Under the pieces are notes generated by a model. It was not told where the DNA came from. It searched no databases and saw only the letters and a list, made by a program, of their open reading frames with translations. This document shows, piece by piece, positions 8,968 through 18,845 of a stretch of 64,000 bases of DNA. The DNA is from Companilactobacillus jidongensis. GTDB lineage: Bacteria; Bacillota; Bacilli; Lactobacillales; Lactobacillaceae. The stretch covers positions 186,001 through 250,000 of the forward strand of contig NZ_RHOP01000001.1 of assembly GCF_003946575.1 (NCBI RefSeq). The letters are read 5' to 3'. The position numbers and the translations under genes were made by a program. Position 1 is the first letter of the stretch. Each line of letters begins with the position of its first letter.

Positions 8968-9921
8968 ATGAACATTCATGATATTGCTAAAATAAGTGGT
9001 TATTCTTCATCGACGGTTTCTCGAGTCATTAATAATCGTAATTATGTATCCAAAAAGGCTCGCCAGGATATTCAAAAAGTCATTCATGATTTCGATTATG
9101 TACCTAATGATGTCGCTCGTGATCTCAGCAAAGGCAAAACTCATAATATTGGTGTTGTCTTACCACACACTGACCACCCATATTACACGCAATTGGTCGA
9201 GGGAATTATGAGCGCAGCATTTCCTGCTGGTTACCGAATCGTCATGCTACCTTCAAAGTTTAATGCTGAAATTGAGATGGATTATTTAAACCGATTGCGA
9301 CGAAAAGCCTATGATGCCATCATTTTTACATCACATGGCATTTCATTAAATGAATTACTAGAGTATCAACAATATGGATCAATTGTGATCTGCCATAATC
9401 CTGGAGAACTCAATATTGCGGCTGCTTATACACATCGGGAAGAATCATATACGGAAGCATTCAAATGGATCAAAAGTCAAAACTATCAACATATTTCTAT
9501 TCTATTGAGTCGTGCCTACAAAATAAGTGCTACTGCTCAGAAAACATTTCAAGCATATCGCAATACTTTTGGATCCGAACCAGATAAGAACTTATTAAAT
9601 ACAGATGTAACAACATTCAAGGACGGATACAACGCTGCAATGAAACTTTGCCATAATAACCAACCAGATATTTATTTCACCAATGGTGATGATATTGCGG
9701 CTGGAGTCAGACAATTCTATCTTGATAACAATTTACCTGTGCCCAGATTGATTGGACAAGAGGATCAACTTTCAGGAAAAATACTAAATATCCCCACGAT
9801 CAATCATCATTTCCATGAGGTTGGAAAACTTGCTTGTGGGTTAGCAATTAATAATGAAATCAAACAATTATCAGTTGAATCAGATTTTATCTTTAGAAAT
9901 CAAAAGAACATCGAAAATTAA
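8968..9921 (+). CDS. LacI-family transcriptional regulator
   Basis: This 317-residue repressor has an N-terminal LacI helix-turn-helix (MNIHDIAKISGYSSSTVSRVINNRNYVS split as IHDIAKISGYSSSTVSRVIN and following residues). A hinge (YVPNDVARDLSKGKTHNIGVV) and a periplasmic-binding-like effector domain follow. It is the second gene after the HAD hydrolase and probably autoregulates through the palindrome at 8071-8086. The last codons and stop lie inside the terminator stem. The effector is unknown. Confidence 0.92.
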   Translation: MNIHDIAKISGYSSSTVSRVINNRNYVSKKARQDIQKVIHDFDYVPNDVARDLSKGKTHNIGVVLPHTDHPYYTQLVEGIMSAAFPAGYRIVMLPSKFNAEIEMDYLNRLRRKAYDAIIFTSHGISLNELLEYQQYGSIVICHNPGELNIAAAYTHREESYTEAFKWIKSQNYQHISILLSRAYKISATAQKTFQAYRNTFGSEPDKNLLNTDVTTFKDGYNAAMKLCHNNQPDIYFTNGDDIAAGVRQFYLDNNLPVPRLIGQEDQLSGKILNIPTINHHFHEVGKLACGLAINNEIKQLSVESDFIFRNQKNIEN

Positions 9922-9937
9922 TTTTCGATGTTCTTTT
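9902..9937. terminator. Bidirectional terminator overlapping the lacI-family stop codon
   Basis: A perfect 36-bp palindrome (AAAAGAACATCGAAAATT and its complement) contains the final codons and stop. It serves both this gene and convergent rpoN. Confidence 0.92.
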
Positions 9938-9942
9938 ATTTA

Positions 9943-11241
9943 TCAAACTATTTGATCATTCTTTCGTTTGCTTGCTGTTGGAATTTCTAGCTGCTCACGA
10001 TATTTAGCAACTGTTCTTCTAGCAACTTCTGAACCTTGTTCTTTTAACAAATCAGAAATTTTTTGATCACTCAATGGTTTATCTTCGTTATCGATCAATG
10101 ACTTAATTTGTTGTTTAACTTGATCGACCGAACGGCTTTCAATCCCATCCGCAACTTTACTACGTCTGGAGAAGAATCGCTTCAAGGCAAATAATCCAAA
10201 GTCAGTTTGAATGTATTTACCGTTGATAGCACGACTAACCGTTGATTCACTCAATTGTAACTTTTGAGCAACATCACGTAACAACAATGGTTCCAAACTA
10301 TCTGACTCTTGTGTAAAGAACTTGTATTGCTTATTAACAACCACTTTACCAATCATCGAAATAGTCTTAATACGACGCTCCAAATTATATTCTAGCGTCT
10401 GATACTGATCATATTTTTGCTTAATATATTTCTCAACATCTTCATCAACCGTCTTCGATAGCAATCCATAGGTCTCTTCCGCAAAGATCAATTGTGGTTG
10501 ACCATATCTAGTAACCGCTAAGCTTAATTTACCACCGTTATTTTTAACCTGCAATTCAGGAACAACGTATTGCAAATCACTTCCGTTATAGCGTTCACCA
10601 GGTGCACCCGACAAGGACTTGATGTAATCGATACTATTATCCAACGTTACTTGATCGATATCCATCTTTTTCATGATTTTCTTCCAATCATGAGCAGCTA
10701 CTAAGTCAAAGTATTTATCCAATATTTCTTCAGCATATTCTGGTGCCTCTGGATCTGCTTGTGCCTGTAAGAATAGACATTCACGTAAGTCATGTGCTCC
10801 GACCCCGGGTGGATCCAGTTGTTGTAGCAGCGTCTTGGCATCGAGCAACATTATCTTATCAACATCTAACTCTTTCAAAATTTCTTTGTCAGTCAATGGC
10901 AAATATCCATTTGGATCAAGTTGCTCAACCAAGTAGATTACCAAATCACGTAGTGGAGTCTTCCTCATAGTTAGTTGAACCTGATCCAACAAATATTCAA
11001 ATAAAGACTGATTATTGTCCCTCAATTGATACGATTGATTATCTCTCGTACCCTGCATGAACGGAACATCTAAACTTGTATGTACATCAAATAGTGGATT
11101 CTCCAAACTAATGTCTTTTAAATATTCACTTAGGTCAATTGCATCCGATTGTAACATCAGAATTGACTGACGCATCCCTTGAGTTAATGATAATTTTTGA
11201 GATTGTCTCTGACTTAATTGTTGTCCTTGTGCGAGTTGCAT
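9943..11241 (-). CDS. rpoN: RNA polymerase sigma-54 factor
   Basis: Sigma-54 directs RNA polymerase to -24/-12 promoters that need an enhancer-binding activator. In lactobacilli this usually controls mannose-class PTS operons. The 432-residue product has the Gln/Leu-rich region I (QRQSQKLSLTQGMRQSILMLQ), the core-binding middle, an HTH (LQLSESTVSRAINGKYIQT) and the RpoN box ARRTVAKYREQLEIP near the C-terminus. The gene is monocistronic with GAAAGGAGGG upstream. No cognate activator or obvious -24/-12 promoter was seen nearby. Confidence 0.97.
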   Translation of the reverse strand: MQLAQGQQLSQRQSQKLSLTQGMRQSILMLQSDAIDLSEYLKDISLENPLFDVHTSLDVPFMQGTRDNQSYQLRDNNQSLFEYLLDQVQLTMRKTPLRDLVIYLVEQLDPNGYLPLTDKEILKELDVDKIMLLDAKTLLQQLDPPGVGAHDLRECLFLQAQADPEAPEYAEEILDKYFDLVAAHDWKKIMKKMDIDQVTLDNSIDYIKSLSGAPGERYNGSDLQYVVPELQVKNNGGKLSLAVTRYGQPQLIFAEETYGLLSKTVDEDVEKYIKQKYDQYQTLEYNLERRIKTISMIGKVVVNKQYKFFTQESDSLEPLLLRDVAQKLQLSESTVSRAINGKYIQTDFGLFALKRFFSRRSKVADGIESRSVDQVKQQIKSLIDNEDKPLSDQKISDLLKEQGSEVARRTVAKYREQLEIPTASKRKNDQIV

Positions 11242-11345
11242 AATAAATTGCCCTCCTTTCGGGTTAAAAATATCTTGTTACGATTTATTCTTCAAAATTA
11301 ATGATAGCGCTTTTCAGTTACTTTGTAATTGATTATTTAAATATT

Positions 11346-11927
11346 TCACAAACTATTATTTTTACTTAAAAAAGTCTTCAACCCATATTTATCGAGTCGA
11401 ATGATCCGATCCTTGAATTCATCACGCGTCATTTCGACCTCACTATTGATCCGTAATCTGAATAACATCATCGTATTACGAATCATAAAACTAGAACTAA
11501 TATAGGCATCAGCCTTACTGACTCGGTATGATTCACTGATTGCTTGAGCAAGACTTTTTGACACTTTAGCTTCGACTTTTCGCGACAAAAAACTATATTC
11601 ATCCGAAGTGATCATAAAAGTATAAAACTCCCGAGATTGCTCAAAAAAGTCAAACACTTTATCAAAAATTATTCCCGGCTGTGACAAAGTCTTGTTCATT
11701 GGTTTAATAACAATTATCTTAATCAATTGATCAGCTAGTTCGTCTACAAAAGTATTCGCAAAATCTTCAATCGAATCATAGTGTAGATAAAATGTCTTAC
11801 GATTCACATTTGCTTTTTCAGTCAGTGCTTGAATTGTAATATCGTGATAGCTTGTATCTCGTGCCATCTCACGAAATGCATCCTTCAGAGCTGTCGTTGT
11901 TTTTCTAACTCTACGATCTGTACTCAT
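11346..11927 (-). CDS. TetR/AcrR-family transcriptional regulator
   Basis: The 193-residue product has an N-terminal TetR HTH (DITIQALTEKANVNRKTFYLHYDSIEDFAN) and a divergent ligand domain. It is divergent from the YhgE-like gene; the shared 156-bp region holds a palindrome (12029-12049) next to the yhgE -10. It probably represses that gene and itself. TetR regulators paired with YhgE/Pip proteins are a recurring arrangement in Firmicutes. The ligand is unknown. Confidence 0.9.
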   Translation of the reverse strand: MSTDRRVRKTTTALKDAFREMARDTSYHDITIQALTEKANVNRKTFYLHYDSIEDFANTFVDELADQLIKIIVIKPMNKTLSQPGIIFDKVFDFFEQSREFYTFMITSDEYSFLSRKVEAKVSKSLAQAISESYRVSKADAYISSSFMIRNTMMLFRLRINSEVEMTRDEFKDRIIRLDKYGLKTFLSKNNSL

Positions 11928-12028
11928 TAGTGTTATGCCCCACTTTTGTTATGTCTGTGTATTAGTACTCAGATGTGGATGATTTGGTGTAGTAATCAGC
12001 TTTCATAGAAGTTATTCTTTCTACACAA

Positions 12029-12057
12029 GTGAGTATTATTTTTACTCACAGTATAAT
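12029..12057 (+). promoter_or_regulatory. Probable TetR operator and -10 of the yhgE-like gene
   Basis: GTGAGTA (12029-12035), seven bases, TACTCAC (12043-12049) is a perfect inverted repeat directly before TATAAT (12052-12057). Repressor binding would cover the promoter. Confidence 0.75.
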
Positions 12058-12083
12058 ACTTTTTATGAGATGCGGGTGAAGTA

Positions 12084-14642
12084 ATGTTAAAAGCTGAATG
12101 GAAATACATTCTCAAGCATAGATTCTTGTTAATAGTTTTAATCGTCATCATGTTTATACCATCGATATACTCGGTCACCTTCCTAAAATCGATGTGGAAT
12201 CCTTATCAAGAATTATATAAGATTCCCGTTGCAGTAATCAACAAAGACGAGTCAGTTAAATATCAAGGATCCAAATTAGAGGTTGGAGACAACTTAACTA
12301 ACAACCTCAAAAAATCTTCTGCCATGGACTTCAAAATCCTTAAGAACAAAAAAATTGCAACTCAAGGTTTAAAGAACGGCAAGTACTACATGATAATTAC
12401 TATCCCCAAAAACTTCTCCAAGAACGCTACAACCTTGCTGAATAAGAAACCTAAAAAAATGATCTTAAAATACGAAACCAGTGCTGGTCATAATTACACC
12501 GCTTCAAAGATGACTGCCACGGCGGCCAAACAAGTTGCCCAAGAAGTATCTCAACAGATCACCAAGAGCTATTCTCAAACGATGTTTGCAGATATCAAAA
12601 AAATTAGTAGCGGAATGCAAACAGCTGCTAATGGCAGTGCCAAAGTCGTATCAGGTGATCAAAAACTTTCCACAGCTAACAAAACAATTACTACTGGACT
12701 GAATCAATTAGCCGCCAGTTCATTAACTTTTTCTAACGGGACTAATAGTTTGAACCAAGGATTGAATACCTATATTGAAGGCGTTGACCAACTAGCTAGT
12801 GGCAGCAAGAGTTTGACTAGTGGGATCGAACAACTATCAAACAAGTCGACTAACCTTGTCAGTGGTATTGGACAACTAACTAGTGGTTCCTCTAGCTTAA
12901 ATACTGGTATCCAATCCTACACTAATGGTGTCGCTGCTTTGAACGCATCTACAAAATCATTGAGTTCTGGTTCTAATTCCTTAGCTAATGGCAGTTCTAC
13001 TCTGAACAAAGATTCTGCCAGTCTCAATTCTGGTATGAATCAAATATATTCGGCTAGTTCACAATTATCAACTCAATTGCAAAAAGTCAGTGATGGGCTC
13101 GTCAATAACTCATCAGATATGACCAAACTTAGTTCCTCAATTTCTAATTTAAAAAATACCTTAAGCAACGATGATCAGTCAACAACTTTAAAAAACGACT
13201 TAACTTCATTGCAAAAAAGTATCGACGACAATAACAATAGTCTCGCATCCAAGGTCTCCAATGTGGCTGATCAGCAAGGATTAACTTCTGGACAAAAATC
13301 TGCAATCTTAGCTGCCGTTAACGACAACAATCCAACTAATATCACGCAAGCCGCTTCTACACTAAATAACGATTTAAGTAATCTCCTCGACTCACAAAGT
13401 ACTGCCGTCGACAACTTAAATACCATTCAATCACAGTTATCCACAAACTCAGATCTAACAACCGTTATCGGGCAATTAAGCTCTGGCGCCACGGATTTAA
13501 CGACCAATATTGGAACGGCCACCACGGGAATGAATCAACTGAACAGTGGCATTTCACAACTATCCAACAGTTCCACAACCTTAGCCACTGGTGCAAACAA
13601 AATTTCAACTGGCACCGCACAACTAACGGGTAACTCAAATAATCTTGTTTCTGGAGCTAATACCTTAACTAATGGTATTAGTTCGATGAACAGTCAAATG
13701 CCAACTCTGACAAGCGGCATCTCACAACTAGATACTGGTGCTAATCAGTTAAGCTCTGGCTTCAATGAACTAACGACCAATAATCAAACTCTGACATCGG
13801 GAGCAAATCAATTATCAAGTGGGGCAACACAAATATCATCCGGAGCAAATACTTTGGCATCCGGTTCATCACAACTGGGAACTGGCATTGATCAAGTAAC
13901 ATCTGGTGATAATACGTTGACTACACAGCTAGCTAACGGTGCCAAAAAAGCCAAAGTAAATCCAAGCAAACTAACTTATAATCAAATTGCTAGACCAGCT
14001 ACAACTCAGCATACTGAACGTGATGATGCACCAAACAACGGAACTGGTATGGCACCTTATATGTTGTCAGTTTCATTATTCGTCGGAGCACTGGCCTTCA
14101 ACATGATGTTCGATACTTACTCACCAAGAAAATATCCTCGCAATGGCTTCAACTGGTGGTTCAGTAAGGCTTCTGTTCAATTAGTTTTTGCAACGTGTGA
14201 AGCTATTATTGTCTTCGGCCTGTTATGTGCTATCGATGGATTAGCACCTATTCATCCCATTGCAACCTTTGGTATGATTTTATGCACTGCGCTAGTGTTC
14301 ATGGCAATAGTGGGTTGGTTAAATCTTGTCCTTGGCAAAGTCGGTGCTTTCTTCAGTATGATCCTACTAGTGCTTCAACTTGGTGGATCAGCTGGAACTT
14401 ATCCGATCCAACTATCTAATGGATTCTTCAATGCAATTCATCCCTGGTTACCAATGTCCTACAGTGTTTCAGGACTACGAGAAACCTTGATGATCGGTAA
14501 CTCAGCGGTTCCACAAATGATGGTCTTGTTAATCATCACCGCGATCTTCTCAGGTATGAGCATTCTCTTCTTCTTGCGTCGAAGATCTCATGTCAACAAG
14601 ATCGACTTCACTAAAGAAGCTGCTGAAAATTCACTTAATTAA
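12084..14642 (+). CDS. YhgE/Pip-family membrane protein
   Basis: This 852-residue protein resembles YhgE and the phage infection protein Pip. One N-terminal membrane helix (about residues 12-32) is followed by a long extracytoplasmic region. The C-terminus has about six helices of ABC-2 transporter type (about 660-840). Between residues 180 and 630 runs a degenerate heptad/11-mer repeat rich in LxSGxxxL and Ser/Thr/Asn/Gln, likely a long coiled coil outside the membrane. Members have been linked to phage adsorption and, more recently, secretion or export, but function here is unproven. The divergent TetR regulator probably controls it. Confidence 0.88.
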   Translation: MLKAEWKYILKHRFLLIVLIVIMFIPSIYSVTFLKSMWNPYQELYKIPVAVINKDESVKYQGSKLEVGDNLTNNLKKSSAMDFKILKNKKIATQGLKNGKYYMIITIPKNFSKNATTLLNKKPKKMILKYETSAGHNYTASKMTATAAKQVAQEVSQQITKSYSQTMFADIKKISSGMQTAANGSAKVVSGDQKLSTANKTITTGLNQLAASSLTFSNGTNSLNQGLNTYIEGVDQLASGSKSLTSGIEQLSNKSTNLVSGIGQLTSGSSSLNTGIQSYTNGVAALNASTKSLSSGSNSLANGSSTLNKDSASLNSGMNQIYSASSQLSTQLQKVSDGLVNNSSDMTKLSSSISNLKNTLSNDDQSTTLKNDLTSLQKSIDDNNNSLASKVSNVADQQGLTSGQKSAILAAVNDNNPTNITQAASTLNNDLSNLLDSQSTAVDNLNTIQSQLSTNSDLTTVIGQLSSGATDLTTNIGTATTGMNQLNSGISQLSNSSTTLATGANKISTGTAQLTGNSNNLVSGANTLTNGISSMNSQMPTLTSGISQLDTGANQLSSGFNELTTNNQTLTSGANQLSSGATQISSGANTLASGSSQLGTGIDQVTSGDNTLTTQLANGAKKAKVNPSKLTYNQIARPATTQHTERDDAPNNGTGMAPYMLSVSLFVGALAFNMMFDTYSPRKYPRNGFNWWFSKASVQLVFATCEAIIVFGLLCAIDGLAPIHPIATFGMILCTALVFMAIVGWLNLVLGKVGAFFSMILLVLQLGGSAGTYPIQLSNGFFNAIHPWLPMSYSVSGLRETLMIGNSAVPQMMVLLIITAIFSGMSILFFLRRRSHVNKIDFTKEAAENSLN

Positions 14643-15788
14643 TCAGCATTTATGATTGGCGGCAATCAAACGACCAATATTCTCAGACACTTGCTCAATA
14701 TTCTTTTGTGAATCAGTAATAGCTTTGTCCAAATTCTCAACGCCAGGAACACATGTAAAAATCGCATCGATCCCTAGTGGGTACAATTCAGAGATCCTAT
14801 CGCCGACACTTCCAGCAATTCCAATCACAGTTGCATTGGGATTAACCGACTTCGTTGCTTGGCTGACACCGATCGGTGTTTTACCAAATTTAGTTTGGAA
14901 GTCGATCTGACCTTCACCAGTCAAAACCACGTCAGCATCCTTAACCTGTTCCTTCAATCCAGTATAATCAACCACTATGTCAACTCCTGATTGAAGTTTG
15001 GCATTAGTAAAGGCGAGTAACCCTGCACCTAATCCACCGGCAGCGCCGGCTCCGGGTGTTTGTTCCAAGTCTCTATTCAAGTCACATTTGATGACATCGG
15101 CATAATGCGACAATGCTTTATCCAAGAATGCAACCATCTCTTCATTAGCACCTTTTTGAGGACCAAAGACACGTGAAGCACCATTTTTGCCAGTCAGAGG
15201 ATTAGTAACATCTGATGCCACAATGATTTTTACCTCGCCTAACTTTGGCATCATTTCACTAATATCAATTCTGTCTAGCTCCTCTAACATTGCCCCGCCA
15301 TATTTCAACTCTTCGCCTTGTGAATCAAGTAAATGAGCACCTAAAGCTTGAGCCATACCGGCTCCACCATCATTTGTCGCCGAACCACCAATCCCGATGA
15401 TAATTGTCTTTGCACCATGTTTAATCGCAGCTTTGATCAATTGTCCAGTTCCATAAGTTGTTGTAATATATGGGTTCTTAGTGAAGTCATTGATGAATTG
15501 AATTCCTGATGCTTCAGCCATCTCAATAACTGCAACTGTGCCATCATCAATCAATCCATAGTGAGCTTCTGTTTCGGAACCCAACGGATTAATGACCGTC
15601 TCGGTCAGAATTTCACCATTCTTAGCATCCACTAATGATTGAACCGTTCCCTCACCACCGTCTGCCATCGGAACCTTGACATATTCAGAATCTGGATAAA
15701 CTTTTTCTAAACCATTTTGCATTGCTTGTGCTACCTGCTTTGCAGTTAATGAATTTTTAAATGAATCTGGAGCTAATACAAATTTCAT
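14643..15788 (-). CDS. glxK: Glycerate kinase
   Basis: Glycerate kinase phosphorylates D-glycerate, feeding it to glycolysis as 2- or 3-phosphoglycerate. The 381-residue product starts MKFVLAPDSFKNSLTA and contains PMADGGEGT, GIGGSATNDGGAGMAQALG and GAGAAGGLGAG, all characteristic of the GckA/GlxK family. It converges on the YhgE gene with zero bases between the stops; only a weak 6-bp hairpin (TGCTGA/TCAGCA) lies there. It is monocistronic, and an 18-bp palindrome lies upstream at 15852. Confidence 0.93.
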   Translation of the reverse strand: MKFVLAPDSFKNSLTAKQVAQAMQNGLEKVYPDSEYVKVPMADGGEGTVQSLVDAKNGEILTETVINPLGSETEAHYGLIDDGTVAVIEMAEASGIQFINDFTKNPYITTTYGTGQLIKAAIKHGAKTIIIGIGGSATNDGGAGMAQALGAHLLDSQGEELKYGGAMLEELDRIDISEMMPKLGEVKIIVASDVTNPLTGKNGASRVFGPQKGANEEMVAFLDKALSHYADVIKCDLNRDLEQTPGAGAAGGLGAGLLAFTNAKLQSGVDIVVDYTGLKEQVKDADVVLTGEGQIDFQTKFGKTPIGVSQATKSVNPNATVIGIAGSVGDRISELYPLGIDAIFTCVPGVENLDKAITDSQKNIEQVSENIGRLIAANHKC

Positions 15789-15851
15789 TTTAGTAACTCC
15801 CCTTTATAACTTTTGAAACATACAATTATATGATAACTCAAAATAAAATTG

Positions 15852-15869
15852 CTAAATCAGTTGATTTAG
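15852..15869. promoter_or_regulatory. 18-bp palindrome between glxK and an aldo/keto reductase gene
   Basis: CTAAATCA-GT-TGATTTAG has perfect 8-bp arms and lies in the divergent intergenic region. It looks like a repressor operator; which gene it controls is unknown. Confidence 0.5.
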
Positions 15870-15970
15870 ATTTACACAACATAGTCAAAACTATTAAACT
15901 ATATGTGAATTACCTGTTCTTCAAAGAATTGATCTATAAGATAAATAATTAATCTGAATAGGAGACAATT

Positions 15971-16813
15971 ATGAGACAAATACAGTTTAATGGACGACCA
16001 ACTTCCATCATCGGAATGGGTACTTGGCGGATTGGAGAGGATGCTGAGAAGGCTGACTCCGAGATTGAAACAATTCGTTATGGACTCGATCATGGTATTG
16101 ATCTTATTGATACCGCCGAAATGTATGGTGACGGTGCTTCTGAATTACTGATCGGTAAAGCAATCAAATGTTACGATCGCAGTAAGTTCCAATTGGTTTC
16201 AAAGTTCTATCCCTATCATGCAACACCTGAGTTGATCAAAAAAAGCCTGCAAGATAGTCTTAGCAGACTTCAAACAGACTATTTAGATATATACTTATTG
16301 CATTGGCGTGGTGATACACCGCTCGCTGAAACTATTGCTGGTTTAGAAGCAGTAAAAAAAGCCGGCTACATCAAAGATTGGGGTGTCTCAAACTTTGATA
16401 TCGACGACTTAAAAGAACTTTCTTCATTACCAAATGGTGAGAATTGTAAGGTCAATCAGAACCTCTACAATATAGAGAGTCGCGGCGTCGAATACAATGT
16501 TCTACCTTGGCAAAAAGAACATAGTGTTTCATTCATGGGATACTCGCCCTTCGGTTCGGATAAGAATGCTTACCTACATCCCAAACAAATTATTGACGAA
16601 CTGGCTGAGCAAAAACAAATTACTGTCTTCCAATTACTATTGGCATGGGCCATTAGAAACAACAATCTCTTGAGTATTCCTAAGACCAGCTCAGTTGAAC
16701 ACCTAAAGAGTAATTTACAGGCCGTCGATGTTGAATTCACCAGTGATGAACTCAATTTGCTCGACCAATATTATCCAGCACCTACGCACTCTGTACCGCT
16801 TGATACAATTTAA
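15971..16813 (+). CDS. Aldo/keto reductase
   Basis: This is an NAD(P)H-dependent reductase of the AKR superfamily, 280 residues, with a TIM-barrel fold. The catalytic Asp and Tyr are in DLIDTAEMYGDGASE, the catalytic Lys in LVSKFYP and the His in YLLHWRG. GVSNFD and IPKTSSVEHLKSN are the usual cofactor-side motifs. The carbonyl substrate cannot be deduced. It has an AGGAGAC ribosome site, and its stop codon overlaps the convergent brnQ stop by four bases. Confidence 0.93.
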   Translation: MRQIQFNGRPTSIIGMGTWRIGEDAEKADSEIETIRYGLDHGIDLIDTAEMYGDGASELLIGKAIKCYDRSKFQLVSKFYPYHATPELIKKSLQDSLSRLQTDYLDIYLLHWRGDTPLAETIAGLEAVKKAGYIKDWGVSNFDIDDLKELSSLPNGENCKVNQNLYNIESRGVEYNVLPWQKEHSVSFMGYSPFGSDKNAYLHPKQIIDELAEQKQITVFQLLLAWAIRNNNLLSIPKTSSVEHLKSNLQAVDVEFTSDELNLLDQYYPAPTHSVPLDTI

Positions 16814-18132
16814 TTCTTAACATTTTTACTAACAACATAGCCGATTACCGCTCCAATCAAGGCTGGGACAATCCATCCCAAACCAAGATTTGAAAATGGT
16901 AAGAGGCTATTTATTTTGAGCACTGATGCAATCTGGAGATTCTTAGGCATGTTCTCGATTCCCGCAAAAATAGCTGGGAATAGTGTAAACAAAAGTGTTA
17001 CACCATATAGGACTTTGGAATGACCCAATATTGGTGAAAAAACTGATAATAAAATCAATACAATTGCGATCGGATAAATAAACATCAATACCGGTGTTGA
17101 ATACTTGATGATATTAGTTAAACCAACGTTTGACATAACACATGACAGAACAGTCGCAATGACGATCATAACTTGATAATTAGCACGTGGGAACATCTCA
17201 ACCATCGAATCACCAAAGGCTGAAATAGCACCGATGGCGGTCTTCAAGCAAGCAATAATAACGATCACCGCTAACAGTAAACTACCAATTGAACCAAAGT
17301 AATAACTGAATACTTGGGCCAACGTAACGCCACCATTGTCGGCCAAGTCCAGTTTTCCAAGACTCATTGCACCGATCAGGGCTAGTAAAGCATACAAAAT
17401 ACCCATCAAAATAATACTGATCGTACCTGACTTAATTGTTTCTTTGGCAATTTGTGCCGGCTGCTTTATTCCTAAATCTTTGATAGAGTCGATAACAACG
17501 ACCCCAAAGGCCAGCGATGCCAAGGCGTCCATCGTATTGTACCCTTCAGTAAAACCAGACATCACTGGACTATGCTTATACGCACCTTGTGGAACTGATG
17601 AAATACCTCCCATCGGTTTAACAAATGCCGTCACGATCAATATTCCTAATAGAATTAAGAATATCGGTGTCAACCACTTGCCGACATAAGTCATCAATTT
17701 GCTAGGCTTTCTAGCAAACCACCAAGATACCGCAAAGAACACAACTGAGAAAATTGCTAAAACAATTTTTTGATTATCAACTGGTGTAAATGGAGCTAGT
17801 CCCATTTGGAAGGACGATGTTGCCAATCTGGGTGTAGCGAAGAATGGTCCAATCGTCAAATACAATAACATTGTAAAAATATAAGCAAACGGACGATTCA
17901 CTTTTTCTGATAATTCAAACACACTGTTAGAACGAGTCAAACCCATTCCGGCAACACCCAATAACGGTAATCCGATCCCTGTTATTAAGAATCCAATAAT
18001 TGCTGGAAAGATATTTTTTCCCGCTTGTTGTCCCATAAAAACTGGAAAAATCAAGTTTCCAGCGCCAAAGAACAGCCCAAACAGCATAGACCCAATAAAT
18101 AGCGAATCTCGCCATGATAACTTCTTATCCAT
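16810..18132 (-). CDS. brnQ: Branched-chain amino acid:cation symporter (LIVCS family)
   Basis: BrnQ imports leucine, isoleucine and valine with a cation. The 440-residue product has about twelve hydrophobic segments and the LIVCS N-terminus (SLFIGSMLFGLFFGAGNLIFP split as GSMLFGLFFGAGNLIFP), plus TEGYNTMDALASLAFGVVV. Its stop overlaps the stop of the convergent aldo/keto reductase by four bases, and no terminator separates them. No T-box is present in the short leader. Functionally it can feed the branched-chain catabolic genes near 44-46 kb. Confidence 0.95.
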   Translation of the reverse strand: MDKKLSWRDSLFIGSMLFGLFFGAGNLIFPVFMGQQAGKNIFPAIIGFLITGIGLPLLGVAGMGLTRSNSVFELSEKVNRPFAYIFTMLLYLTIGPFFATPRLATSSFQMGLAPFTPVDNQKIVLAIFSVVFFAVSWWFARKPSKLMTYVGKWLTPIFLILLGILIVTAFVKPMGGISSVPQGAYKHSPVMSGFTEGYNTMDALASLAFGVVVIDSIKDLGIKQPAQIAKETIKSGTISIILMGILYALLALIGAMSLGKLDLADNGGVTLAQVFSYYFGSIGSLLLAVIVIIACLKTAIGAISAFGDSMVEMFPRANYQVMIVIATVLSCVMSNVGLTNIIKYSTPVLMFIYPIAIVLILLSVFSPILGHSKVLYGVTLLFTLFPAIFAGIENMPKNLQIASVLKINSLLPFSNLGLGWIVPALIGAVIGYVVSKNVKN

Positions 18133-18253
18133 AAAACTCTCACCTCATAATGAGTTTAAAAACTCAACCTAAATATAATAACAAAATTTCCACACAATTA
18201 TTCACAGAAGTTGTAAGATTTAGATAATTTATTATGAGAGTTGGTGCTTGACC

Positions 18254-18805
18254 ATGAATAACGTTGGTACAATTCCACTTGAGACGAAACGTCTTTTACT
18301 GCGAAAATTAAATCTCAATGATGCACAACAAATGTACGATAATTGGGCTAGTGATCCGGATGTTACCAAATTCTTATCATGGCCAGCATACGATTCTATC
18401 GACCAATCGTATGCTTTTTTGGACTATCGTACAAAATCATATAGCGACCTTTGTACATACGATTGGGGAATAGTCATTAAAGAAACGAATGAATTGATTG
18501 GTACTATCTCTGCTGTTGATTTTTCAGATAAAGTAAATTCAGTTGAAATTGGTTATGTAATCGGCAAAAAATGGTGGCACAACAGATACACAACTGAAGC
18601 ACTAAAAAATATAATTAAATTTTTCTTCGATAATACCGACGTAAATCGAATTGACGCCTGTCATGATTGTGACAATCCCAATTCTGGCAGAGTTATGCAC
18701 AAAAGTGGCATGAGTTTCGAAGGTATCCTACGTAGTCGTGGGTACAACAACAACGGAATATGTGATGAGGCGGTTTACTCTATCCTAAGAACTGAATACG
18801 AATAA
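18254..18805 (+). CDS. GNAT-family N-acetyltransferase (RimJ/RimL-like)
   Basis: This probable acetyltransferase uses acetyl-CoA; the acceptor is unknown. The product has the RimJ/RimL-type start IPLETKRLLLRKLNLNDAQQM, the beta-bulge SVEIGYVIGKKWWHN and an acetyl-CoA-binding segment, then C-terminal NPNSGRVMHKSGMSFEGILR. ATG 18254 is preferred, with TTGGTG about 7 nt upstream. A TTG at 18248 in the same frame is the alternative. Confidence 0.88.
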   Translation: MNNVGTIPLETKRLLLRKLNLNDAQQMYDNWASDPDVTKFLSWPAYDSIDQSYAFLDYRTKSYSDLCTYDWGIVIKETNELIGTISAVDFSDKVNSVEIGYVIGKKWWHNRYTTEALKNIIKFFFDNTDVNRIDACHDCDNPNSGRVMHKSGMSFEGILRSRGYNNNGICDEAVYSILRTEYE

Positions 18806-18837
18806 AAAAAGTTTCCTCTTTTGAGGAAACTTTTTTA
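18804..18837. terminator. Bidirectional terminator
   Basis: AAAAAAGTTTCCTC-tttt-GAGGAAACTTTTTT is a perfect hairpin between the acetyltransferase and prfC, which converge. Confidence 0.93.
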
Positions 18838-18845
18838 AATACATT

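Noticed and set aside
12600-13960. Tandem DNA repeats inside the yhgE-like gene
   Set aside because: The repetition is at the protein level and degenerate; no nucleotide unit repeats exactly, so it is not a DNA repeat array.
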